Shown: positions 1 through 5,795, counted from the stretch's first letter. The stretch: 5,846 bases of DNA from JAZGDL01 sp036477795 (GCA_036477795.1 JAZGDL010000235.1:1-5846); one strand, 5' to 3'. Made by a program: numbers and translations. Notes: generated from the letters alone by a model not told the origin.

Positions 1-1
1 A

Positions 2-289
2 AGTTTCGTGGCCCCGGGCCACTTGCTGCGTGTAGAAGTCACTTGCCTGCGCTTGGCGCCGCAGGCCAGCCGGTTTTCAGGAGTCGGGCATTGCGACGGG
101 AGAGAAGTGGTCAAGGGTCGGTTTTCCCTCACCCACTTCAATCTGGCATCGCGATCGCCCGGACTGGCTTCCGTTGATCGCCGGATCATACAGGAGGCCC
201 GGTGCCGCTGGTCCCTGGTTCGCCCGGCAACGGAGAATGCCGCTTGCGATCCGGCGAACGAGCAGCGAAGTATAGTAGCCGGCCAGTAA
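2..289 (+). CDS. C-terminal part of a hotdog-fold 3-hydroxyacyl-ACP dehydratase-like protein (5' end outside window)
   Basis: The frame is open from the window edge to TAA at 287-289, giving about 95 residues with no start of its own; the GTG at position 8 is probably internal. The stretch PGHLLRVEVTCLRLAP followed by FSGVGHCDGREVVKGRFSL resembles the last strands of FabZ-like hotdog proteins, where PGDxL-x-E-V begins a long strand and xxVDGExVxxAxL ends the fold. The catalytic His/Glu region would lie upstream and is not seen. The tail after FNLA is arginine-rich and resembles the extra C-terminal segment of longer dehydratase-like proteins. The gene ends 25 nt before the ACP start, so it probably belongs to the same operon. 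It would dehydrate or bind a 3-hydroxyacyl-ACP in the cytoplasm, but with only the C-terminus visible a thioesterase-like hotdog protein cannot be excluded. Confidence 0.6.
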   Translation, partial: SFVAPGHLLRVEVTCLRLAPQASRFSGVGHCDGREVVKGRFSLTHFNLASRSPGLASVDRRIIQEARCRWSLVRPATENAACDPANEQRSIVAGQ

Positions 290-300
290 TGCCGCTTACC

Positions 301-306
301 AGGAGA
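301..306 (+). promoter_or_regulatory. Ribosome binding site of the ACP gene
   Basis: AGGAGA lies 8 nt before the ATG at 315. It decides the start: the ATG at 311 is too close and runs into a stop after nine codons, and the ATG at 289 precedes the site and opens an unrelated frame. Confidence 0.7.
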
Positions 307-314
307 TCTGATGG

Positions 315-713
315 ATGGCGACAACACTATCTCGAGATGACGTGTATCAGCGTGTGGAAGAAGTGCTTATCGAGGCACTGGGCGTCGAGCCTGAGGAAGT
401 GTCGGCCCAAGCCACTTTGACAAGCGACTTGGGCGCCGAGAGTATCGATTTTCTCGATATCGTTTTCCGGTTGGAGAAGAGTTTCAGCATAAAGATTTCA
501 AAGGGTGAACTCTTTCCGGATGACATCCTCAACAATCCGGACAATTCCGAGAACGGTAAGATGACCCCTCACGGTATTGAGCGGTTGAAAAACGCCATGC
601 CCCACGCCGATTTCTCAGACTTTGAGAAGGACCCCACCGTCTCTAAAGTGCCGGACCTTTTTACGGTCAATACGATTGTCAACTACGTGGAGACGAAGCT
701 GAGCGCCGCTTAG
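315..713 (+). CDS. Acyl carrier protein with a long insertion before the last helix
   Basis: This is a 132-residue carrier protein that would hold acyl intermediates on 4'-phosphopantetheine for the neighbouring ketosynthases and dehydratases. The PP-binding fold is clear. Helix I is residues 7-22 and the attachment motif is DLGAESIDFLDIV, with Ser43 as the modified serine (ESI in place of the usual DSL). The last helix is FTVNTIVNYVETKL near residues 115-128. A standard bacterial ACP is about 78-80 residues. The extra length, roughly residues 68-113, lies between helix II and the final helix, where a standard ACP has a short loop and helix III. The insertion contains KMTPHGIERLKNAMP and an acidic stretch, so it may form an additional helix that contacts partner enzymes. 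The gene starts 25 nt after the preceding one. A strong hairpin spans its stop codon, followed by REP-like repeats, which may let ACP mRNA accumulate above that of the downstream genes. Confidence 0.92.
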   Translation: MATTLSRDDVYQRVEEVLIEALGVEPEEVSAQATLTSDLGAESIDFLDIVFRLEKSFSIKISKGELFPDDILNNPDNSENGKMTPHGIERLKNAMPHADFSDFEKDPTVSKVPDLFTVNTIVNYVETKLSAA

Positions 714-718
714 CTTCG
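694..718 (+). promoter_or_regulatory. Hairpin spanning the ACP stop codon
   Basis: Positions 694-704 pair with 708-718 around a 3-nt loop (705-707), giving an 11-bp stem with a single G-U wobble. The TAG stop (711-713) lies in the right arm. No U-tract follows, so it is not a classical intrinsic terminator. A role in mRNA stabilisation, processing or attenuation between ACP and the next gene is an inference. Confidence 0.5.
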
Positions 719-723
719 AAAGG

Positions 724-777
724 TGTGGGACCGGCTTTCCAGCCGGTCAAACGACAGGCTGGAAAGCCTGTCCCACA
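724..777. repeat. Pair of inverted REP-like palindromes (BIME-like) between ACP and FabZ
   Basis: Two 25-nt arms (724-748 and 753-777) are inverted repeats of each other with two differences, separated by AAAC. Each arm also contains its own hairpin: GACCGGCT / TTCC / AGCCGGTC at 729-748 and GACAGGCT / GGAA / AGCCTGTC at 753-772. The two differences between the arms fall on paired positions and both hairpins keep perfect 8-bp stems, a compensatory change. This is the layout of paired REP units. A third copy is inside the KS-beta gene at 1611-1637. Confidence 0.85.
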
Positions 778-799
778 TAGTAGTGAGGCGCGGTTTGCC

Positions 800-1291
800 A
801 TGCGCTGGATCTGGATCGACAGGTTCACCGAGTTCGTCAGCGGGTCACACGGGACAGCCCTGAAAAACGTCACGCTTGGGGAGGACTACCTTTCCGGACA
901 TTTCCCGGGCTACCCGGTGCTGCCTCCAACGCTGATGATCGAGGGAATGGCCCAGACCGCCGGCATCCTGGTTGGCGAAGCCCGCGGGTTTGCCGACAAC
1001 GTCATTCTCGCCAAGATTCGTGAGGCCCGGTTTTCTGACTATGCCGTACCCGGTGACCAGCTTCTATACCATGCCCGCATCGAATCGATCGACGATTCCG
1101 CCGCCGCCACCGTCGGCCGGGTGGATCTCAACGGCCGCGACATCGGGCGCGTGAACCTCATGTTCTCCTATATGAACCACAACGGCGGGGTGGCGGGCTT
1201 GCCTGAACACAACTTCGTCTTCACCGATCAGTTCATGCGGCTGTTCGAAGCCATCCGCGACGGCGGGCCCTCGGGAGGCCTCCGTTCATGA
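800..1291 (+). CDS. FabZ-like 3-hydroxyacyl-ACP dehydratase
   Basis: This 163-residue hotdog protein would convert 3-hydroxyacyl-ACP to trans-2-enoyl-ACP in the cytoplasm. The FabZ signature is HFPGYPVLPPTLMIEGMAQ, with His34 and Glu48 as the expected catalytic pair; the family more often has MPG where this protein has LPP. The core runs to about residue 125 (RVDLNGRDIGRVNLMFSYM), and a tail of about 35 residues extends beyond a typical FabZ of about 150. The ATG at 800 is chosen because the in-frame ATG at 725 would translate the REP repeat, and because homologous sequence begins near MRWIWIDRFTEF. A GAGG at 785-788, 11 nt upstream, can serve as ribosome binding site. The gene overlaps the next one by ATGA (1288-1291), which suggests translational coupling. 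It appears paralogous to the partial gene at 2-289, so two hotdog genes flank the ACP. Confidence 0.9.
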   Translation: MRWIWIDRFTEFVSGSHGTALKNVTLGEDYLSGHFPGYPVLPPTLMIEGMAQTAGILVGEARGFADNVILAKIREARFSDYAVPGDQLLYHARIESIDDSAAATVGRVDLNGRDIGRVNLMFSYMNHNGGVAGLPEHNFVFTDQFMRLFEAIRDGGPSGGLRS

Positions 1292-2652
1292 AAGGGGAAA
1301 GAAGGGTGGTGATCACCGGGCTGGGTGTCGCCTGCCCGCTGGGGATCGGTGTGGCCTCGTTCTGGGACGCGCTGATGGATGGGCGTAACGCCGTTGCCCC
1401 CATCCGGGCGTTCGATGCCTCCACACTGCCGTCGTCCATCGGGGCGGAGATGCCCGCGTTTTCAATCGGTGACTACATCCCCAAGAACTATCGCAAGAGC
1501 GTCAAGCTCATGTCGCGCGACATCCAGTTGGCGGTGGTAGCCGCCTGCGAAGCCGCCCGCGATGCAAAGCTGCCCACCCGCTGCCTGGTCGATCGGGGCG
1601 AGGCGGCGACGTGGGACAGGCTTTCCAGCCTGTCGTTCGGCGAGCTGGATCCCGCCCGTGTCGGTGCCAACATCGGTGCCGGTCTGATCTGTCCCGATCT
1701 CGACGAGCTGGGCGCCGCATTCGCCACCGCCGCCAACCACCAGGGTGAGTTTGATCTGACCATCTGGGGCGATGAGGGCATGGGTAGCCTGACGCCGTTG
1801 TGGCTGCTGAAGTTCCTGCCCAACATGCTGGCCTGTCACGTCAGCATCATTCACGACACCCAGGCGATGTCCAACACCATCACCTGCGGCGAGGCCTCCA
1901 GCCACCTGGCCATCGGCGAAGCCTTTCGCAACATCGCCCGCGGCGGCATGGACGCTTGCATATGCGGCGGAACTGAATGCAAGATGAACCCCATGGGCGT
2001 GGCCCGCCCGGCGCTGATGAATCGTCTGGTGGTCGATGGCGCTTCGGAACCCACCGCCGCGTGTCGGCCCTTCTCCGCTCGCCGCAATGGAACCGTTGCC
2101 TCCGAGGGCGGCAGCCTGCTGATACTTGAGTCGCTGGAACACGCCAAAGCCCGCGGCGCCCGGATTTACGCCGAAGTCGTTGGTTTTGGAGCCAGCGGCA
2201 ACACCCATAGTTGGGACAGGCCAGACCCCACCGGTGGTTGCATCGCCGCGGCTGTTCGCAAGGCCCTTGCAGATGCGGATGTGAGGCCGGAACGACTCGA
2301 TTTAGTGACCGTATTCGGCTGCGGCACGGTCGACCACGACGCGTCGGAGCTGCGGGCCTGGAAGAGCGTACTGGGCGACGCTATGGCTGAGATGCCCGCT
2401 CTGGCCATCAAGGGCGGTTTGGGTAACAACGGCGCCGGTAGCGGCGCCCTGGACGTCTGTGCCACGGTGTTGGCAATTCATTACAACACCATCCCGCCGT
2501 CGTTGAACACCGATCCGCCGGATCCTGAGGGGACCTTTCGTTTCGCCGCCGCCGATCCGGTTGATTGCCGCATCGACACGGCTATCACGCTGGGATACGC
2601 CCTCGGCGGCGGGCAGAACGCCGCCCTGGTGATCAAGAAGTTCCGGGAGTAG
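1288..2652 (+). CDS. Ketosynthase-fold protein without catalytic residues, chain-length-factor (KS-beta) like
   Basis: This 454-residue thiolase-fold protein is clearly homologous to FabF: it has VVITGLGVACPLG at the N-terminus, LESLEHAKARGARIYAEVVGFG in the middle and GYALGGGQNAALVI at the end. The condensing-enzyme active site is gone. Spacing against FabF puts Glu202 (TCGEASSHLAIG) at the nucleophile Cys, Phe343 (TVFGCGT) at the first His and Asn380 (GLGNNG) at the second His; only Lys375 is kept. The spacing from the nucleophile position to the first His position is 141 residues here, against 140 in FabF. The Cys two residues before Glu202 does not fit this spacing. Such loss is known in chain-length factors of type II polyketide synthases, which usually have Gln at the Cys position. 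I infer that it heterodimerises with the adjacent active ketosynthase and sets chain length. Residues 108-116 are encoded by an in-frame REP repeat. It overlaps fabZ by 4 nt and ends 4 nt before the next gene. A decayed FabF with another scaffold role is the alternative. Confidence 0.85.
   Translation: MKGERRVVITGLGVACPLGIGVASFWDALMDGRNAVAPIRAFDASTLPSSIGAEMPAFSIGDYIPKNYRKSVKLMSRDIQLAVVAACEAARDAKLPTRCLVDRGEAATWDRLSSLSFGELDPARVGANIGAGLICPDLDELGAAFATAANHQGEFDLTIWGDEGMGSLTPLWLLKFLPNMLACHVSIIHDTQAMSNTITCGEASSHLAIGEAFRNIARGGMDACICGGTECKMNPMGVARPALMNRLVVDGASEPTAACRPFSARRNGTVASEGGSLLILESLEHAKARGARIYAEVVGFGASGNTHSWDRPDPTGGCIAAAVRKALADADVRPERLDLVTVFGCGTVDHDASELRAWKSVLGDAMAEMPALAIKGGLGNNGAGSGALDVCATVLAIHYNTIPPSLNTDPPDPEGTFRFAAADPVDCRIDTAITLGYALGGGQNAALVIKKFRE
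1611..1637. repeat. REP-like palindrome inside the KS-beta coding sequence
   Basis: These 27 nt are identical to the reverse complement of 750-776, the right arm of the intergenic REP pair. They contain the same perfect 8-bp hairpin (1615-1622 with 1627-1634, loop TTCC). They encode most of TWDRLSSLS at residues 108-116, between the DAKLPTR and DPARVGANIG segments of the ketosynthase fold, and do not break the frame. Confidence 0.85.
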
Positions 2653-2656
2653 CGTC

Positions 2657-4045
2657 ATGGCCCATAGAGTGGTTATCACGGGTGCCGGTTGGGTGACACC
2701 GTTGGGGCACGATATTGAAACGGTGTGGGCACGGCTGCTGCAGGGCGAAAGCGGCGTCGCTTCGACGACGGTGTTTGACGCTTCTACTTTTCCGACACGG
2801 TTCGCCGCCGAGGTCAAGGGTTTTGATCTCAAAGACTTCTTAGCCGACGATGCCGATCGCCACGCCCATGCCAGCCGCAATGCCCGCTTTGCCCTCGGCG
2901 CTGCCCAGCGTGCCTGGGAAGACTCCGGTTTGACCAACTGGATGGCGCTGGCCCCTTCAGAAGTGGGGGTCTATCTGGGGGGCGGAGAGGGGCCGGTGGA
3001 TTTTTTCAACTTCGCTGAAGCGGTCCTGGCGGGCTGGCATGGTGCTCCAAGTGATGAGAAAGGCACGGAGGCACGAAGGCACGAAGGCACGAAGGGGAAT
3101 CCGCAATCCCCAATCCGCAATCCCCAATCCCCAATCCCCCATCGCCTTGACGGGGCATCCTGGGGCACGGTAGCCATGCGAAAACTCAGCCGCGTACGCG
3201 AGCTGGAGCAGGACCCCAACCTCGCCGCCGGCCACATAGCGGTGCAATTCAACGCCGCCGGACCGAATTTCAACACGCTGACTGCCTGCGCCGCCAGCAC
3301 GCAGGCCATCGGTGAGGCTGCTCTGATCATCAAGCGGGGCGACGTCAACGTCATGATCTCCGGCGGCACCCACAGCATGATCCATCCCCTGGGCGTGACC
3401 GGCTTCAACCGTTTGACCGCCCTGTCGACTCGCAACGACACGCCCCGGCAGGCTTCGCGACCTTTCGATCGTTCGCGCGATGGATTCGTTCTGGGCGAGG
3501 GAGCCGGTGTGGTGATTCTCGAATCGCTGGAGCACGCCAAAGCGCGCGGGGCACACATCCTGGGTGAGATCGTCGGCTACGGCTCCACCGCCGACGCCTT
3601 CCGCGTCACCGACATACACGACCAAGGCCGGGGGCCGGTGGCGGCCATGCGTAACGCACTGGACGCCGCAGGCATGTTTCCCGAGACAATCGACTACATC
3701 TCCGCTCACGGCACCGGCACCAGCGAGAACGACAACATTGAGACACTCTCGATCAAACAGGTCTTCGGTGACCGGGCCAAGGACATCCCCGTCAGCAGCA
3801 TCAAGAGCATGATCGGCCATCTGATCGCCGCCGCCGGCGTGGTCGAGTTGATCGTGTGCCTCTTAGCCATCCGCGACGGCATGGTCCCGCCGACCATCAA
3901 TTACGAACATCCGGACCCGGCATGCGATCTCGATTACGTGCCCGGCAAAGCCCGCAAGCACCCGGTGCGCACAGCCCTGTCCAACAGCTTCGGTTTCGGC
4001 GGCCAGAACGACACCCTGATCGTGACCGCCTACCACGACGATTAA
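2657..4045 (+). CDS. FabF-like beta-ketoacyl-ACP synthase (KS-alpha), catalytically intact, with repeat-encoded insertion
   Basis: This 462-residue condensing enzyme would extend acyl-ACP with malonyl-ACP by decarboxylative Claisen condensation. The catalytic set is complete: Cys211 in LTACAASTQAIGEA, His351 in SAHGTGT, and Lys383 and His388 in KSMIGHLIAAAG. Spacing between these residues (140 and 37) is the same as in E. coli FabF. The C-terminal glycine motif NSFGFGGQND is also present. The protein is about 50 residues longer than FabF (about 413), and the excess lies before the nucleophile. Much of it is residues 132-162, encoded by two microsatellites at 3062-3139. The segment after it (LREL-like RVRELEQDPNLAAGH, then FNAAGPN) resumes normal family sequence. 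GGGAG at 2645-2649, 7 nt upstream of the ATG, is a good ribosome binding site. The 4-nt gap from the KS-beta gene and the shared LESLEHAKARGA stretch suggest a duplicated, coexpressed pair forming a heterodimer. The order beta before alpha is the reverse of many type II polyketide clusters. Confidence 0.92.
   Translation: MAHRVVITGAGWVTPLGHDIETVWARLLQGESGVASTTVFDASTFPTRFAAEVKGFDLKDFLADDADRHAHASRNARFALGAAQRAWEDSGLTNWMALAPSEVGVYLGGGEGPVDFFNFAEAVLAGWHGAPSDEKGTEARRHEGTKGNPQSPIRNPQSPIPHRLDGASWGTVAMRKLSRVRELEQDPNLAAGHIAVQFNAAGPNFNTLTACAASTQAIGEAALIIKRGDVNVMISGGTHSMIHPLGVTGFNRLTALSTRNDTPRQASRPFDRSRDGFVLGEGAGVVILESLEHAKARGAHILGEIVGYGSTADAFRVTDIHDQGRGPVAAMRNALDAAGMFPETIDYISAHGTGTSENDNIETLSIKQVFGDRAKDIPVSSIKSMIGHLIAAAGVVELIVCLLAIRDGMVPPTINYEHPDPACDLDYVPGKARKHPVRTALSNSFGFGGQNDTLIVTAYHDD
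3062..3093. repeat. 8-nt tandem repeat (four units) inside the KS-alpha gene
   Basis: Four consecutive units of GGCACGAA occur at 3062-3069, 3070-3077, 3078-3085 and 3086-3093; the first unit is GGCACGGA. Read in frame they encode GTEARRHEGTK, which is unlike any part of the ketosynthase family. Gain or loss of one unit would shift the reading frame. Confidence 0.9.
3098..3139. repeat. 7-nt tandem repeat (six units) inside the KS-alpha gene
   Basis: Six consecutive 7-nt units of AATCCSC run without gaps. Units 1 and 3 are AATCCGC and the other four are AATCCCC. The 42 nt encode NPQSPIRNPQSPIP, a low-complexity proline-rich peptide. It starts four nt after the 8-nt repeat, and the two repeats together cover 78 nt, a multiple of three. 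Confidence 0.92.
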
Positions 4046-4126
4046 TTCGGGGGACACACACGTTATCTCTAGCGCTTGCGACCGTTTTCGGGACGCCGCA
4101 ATAATTAAGGTGTATGTCCCCGGAAT
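4045..4126. repeat. 82-nt element with imperfect inverted ends after the ketosynthase gene
   Basis: The left end 4045-4061 and right end 4110-4126 are inverted repeats matching at 15 of 17 positions, with core GGGGACACACAC on the left and GTGTATGTCCCC on the right. The interior of about 48 nt encodes nothing. The left end begins at the last base of the ketosynthase stop codon. The ends look like those of short non-autonomous mobile elements or remnants beside REP-associated (IS200-like) transposases; that link is from memory of similar sequences. There is no U-tract, so an intrinsic terminator is less likely. Confidence 0.6.
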
Positions 4127-4182
4127 ACCACCCGGACGGTGCAACGACTGCAAAAGAGACTCACTAATGACTAAATGCGCTC

Positions 4183-4233
4183 TGACCCCAAAGATACCTG
4201 ACCCCAAAGATACCCTCTGACCCCAAAGATACC
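4183..4233. repeat. Three copies of a 16-nt repeat
   Basis: TGACCCCAAAGATACC occurs identically at 4183-4198, 4199-4214 and 4218-4233; the first two abut and the third follows after CTC. The repeats fill the space just before the beta-helix gene, and the stop codon that closes its frame upstream (TGA, 4183-4185) is the first base triplet of copy one. They may be accumulated ends or footprints of a mobile element. Confidence 0.85.
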
Positions 4234-4239
4234 CAGGTC

Positions 4240-5697
4240 GTGGGCGCGGCGATCCGGGGCGCCGGGATCCAGTGCTTTGGATTCCCCTGGGCACCGCACA
4301 GCGGAGGGCTGACCCTGGTCGACAGCCTGGTGGAGATCACCACAGGTACCCCCGCCGTCACCTCCAACCGCCCGGTCTTCATCTCGAACAGCTACTTCTT
4401 GGGCGCCCCGGTCATCGTGGAGTTGGACGGCGCGGCGGACCTCAACAGCGCCGGGCCTGGTTGGAGCGAGGTCGCAGAGTACGCCGGGTCGCCCTCCGTG
4501 GCCGTCTTCCCGGTATGGACGGAGGGAGAGCGACAAGCGGCTTCGGTCGGCACCGCGACGCCCGCGGCCGCACCCCCCGCCGGTCTCGTGGACCGGCACC
4601 TGGGCTGGGTGGACCCGTTCCCGAGCTGGATCAGCGCTGCGGCGGCCAACGTGCGCCGCCCCCCCTACCTGGCCGCGGGCGACGGCCTCGCCGACGACAC
4701 GGACGCCTTACAGAGCGCTATTGACCAGAGCCCGGTGGTGTTCTTGCCCAAAGGTTTCTACCGGATCCGAAGACCGCTCAAGCTCAAGGCGGGCACACAA
4801 CTCATCGGCGTGGGGTCGATCTACTCGAAGATTCTGCCAGACCTGCATGACCCTTCCTCCTCCTTCCTCGACCCCGGGAACCCCAACCCCCTGGTGGAGA
4901 CGGTCGACGATGCAGCCGCGACGACGAGAATCGCCTTCCTGGAACTCCAGGCCAACGCCGGGGGCGTCTACGCCCTGCACTGGAGCGCCGGACGCTGCTC
5001 CCTAGTGCGTACCGTGAGAATGCAGAACTTTCCCTGGCAGGGACCGGAAGCAGCCGCCGGCGTTCCTCGCATGGTGATCGACAGGAATGGCGGTGGACGT
5101 TTCTATAACGTGTCCAATGGTTCACAAGCCGGTGTGTCGTCGTTATTACGGGTGGAGGGAACGCGCGAGCCGCTGGCCTTCTACATGTTGGATCCGGAGC
5201 ACGGGCTTTACGACTACTGGGTCGACTTCCAGAACGTGCGGAACGTCACCATCTTCGGCTTCAAGCTCGAAACGGATATCAATGGAATCCCCCCGGTTCC
5301 CTTTCCGCCGATTCGTTTTGAGGATTCTCAACAATTCCGGGTGTTGGGCTATGGCGGCTTAGGCGCCCTGCCCACCGGCGCGTTCTTCACTTTGAACAAC
5401 TGCAGCGATTTCAGGCTCGCCAACCTCCATCCGGAGCCGAAACAGTCCTTTTCACCCACGGACTACGACGTGATCGCCGACAGCCCGGCAGGCGGGCCTA
5501 CGGTGAACACGCCGGCCACCGAGTACCTGGTGCTCTACAAGCGGGGCGACCCGCGGCCCGAACTCCCACCACCGCCTGCCGACTGCGCCACCGAGACGGG
5601 CGCCATCCCGGCCGTCTCCCAATGGGGGATGATCGTGATGACGTTACTTTTGCTTTCTTTGGGGACTATTGTCATGCGTCGACTGAGAACGGCGTAG
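4240..5697 (+). CDS. Secreted-type beta-helix (Pectate_lyase_3-like) protein with IPTL-CTERM-like tail, apparently 5'-truncated
   Basis: The frame encodes 485 residues from a GTG at 4240, a weak start with no good ribosome binding site; the open frame begins within the repeat at 4186. Residues 145-200 match the opening of Pectate_lyase_3 domains: GDGLADDTDALQSAI, then VVFLPKGFYRI and KAGTQLIGVG. Beta-helix-like rungs follow to about residue 410. Residues 1-60 also look like beta-helix rungs (SNRPVFISNSYFLGAPVIVEL), suggesting the end of a first helix lobe whose beginning is missing. Residues 456-485 form a sorting tail: IPAVSQWG, a hydrophobic segment MIVMTLLLLSLGTIVM, then RRLR. This matches the IPTLxxWG-CTERM pattern, processed in other bacteria by an exosortase-H-type enzyme. 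Proteins with such tails carry N-terminal signal peptides, and none is present, so I infer a truncated gene or pseudogene. A carbohydrate-active function such as polysaccharide lyase or GH55-like is possible, but no catalytic residue can be assigned. Confidence 0.7.
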   Translation: MGAAIRGAGIQCFGFPWAPHSGGLTLVDSLVEITTGTPAVTSNRPVFISNSYFLGAPVIVELDGAADLNSAGPGWSEVAEYAGSPSVAVFPVWTEGERQAASVGTATPAAAPPAGLVDRHLGWVDPFPSWISAAAANVRRPPYLAAGDGLADDTDALQSAIDQSPVVFLPKGFYRIRRPLKLKAGTQLIGVGSIYSKILPDLHDPSSSFLDPGNPNPLVETVDDAAATTRIAFLELQANAGGVYALHWSAGRCSLVRTVRMQNFPWQGPEAAAGVPRMVIDRNGGGRFYNVSNGSQAGVSSLLRVEGTREPLAFYMLDPEHGLYDYWVDFQNVRNVTIFGFKLETDINGIPPVPFPPIRFEDSQQFRVLGYGGLGALPTGAFFTLNNCSDFRLANLHPEPKQSFSPTDYDVIADSPAGGPTVNTPATEYLVLYKRGDPRPELPPPPADCATETGAIPAVSQWGMIVMTLLLLSLGTIVMRRLRTA

Positions 5698-5795
5698 GCG
5701 AGTGTGGCGCTGCGGTTGTGAAAAGACCAGCTATAGGCAGTCAAGGTTGAAGTAGAAGAATTCGGTTTTTTTGCTCTTTGACAAGTGAAGATTCC
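5698..5795. other. Non-coding stretch, possible insertion sequence end
   Basis: No gene is seen here. It holds a T7 run (5766-5772) and an isolated TTGACA (5778-5783) with no matching -10 box. It lies between the stop of the beta-helix gene and the stop of a putative minus-strand frame, so it may be the 3' untranslated end of an insertion sequence. No terminal inverted repeat can be tested, because the other end is outside the window. Confidence 0.25.

Noticed and set aside
202..420. Plus-strand open frame overlapping the ACP start
   Set aside because: It is out of frame with both the upstream dehydratase-like gene and the ACP, and has no recognisable protein sequence.
725..799. In-frame upstream ATG giving the dehydratase a 25-residue N-terminal extension
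   Set aside because: The extension is a translation of the REP repeat and has no ribosome binding site; family-like sequence starts at the ATG at 800.
1885..1887. Cys200 of the KS-beta protein as a possible active-site nucleophile
   Set aside because: It lies two residues before the position set by spacing to the conserved Ile-Gly and to the downstream catalytic columns, and both histidines are missing as well.
2212..2221. TGGGACAGGC, a partial match to the REP unit in the KS-beta gene
   Set aside because: Only 10 nt match, there is no palindrome, and the residues encoded fit the normal protein sequence; chance is enough.
1462..3820. Several long open frames on the minus strand opposite the ketosynthase genes
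   Set aside because: They mirror GC-rich coding sequence on the plus strand, have Ala/Gly/Arg-rich compositions without family motifs, and overlap well-supported genes.
4183..4233. Three direct repeats considered as a CRISPR array
   Set aside because: Units are 16 nt and separated by 0 and 3 nt, so there are no spacers.
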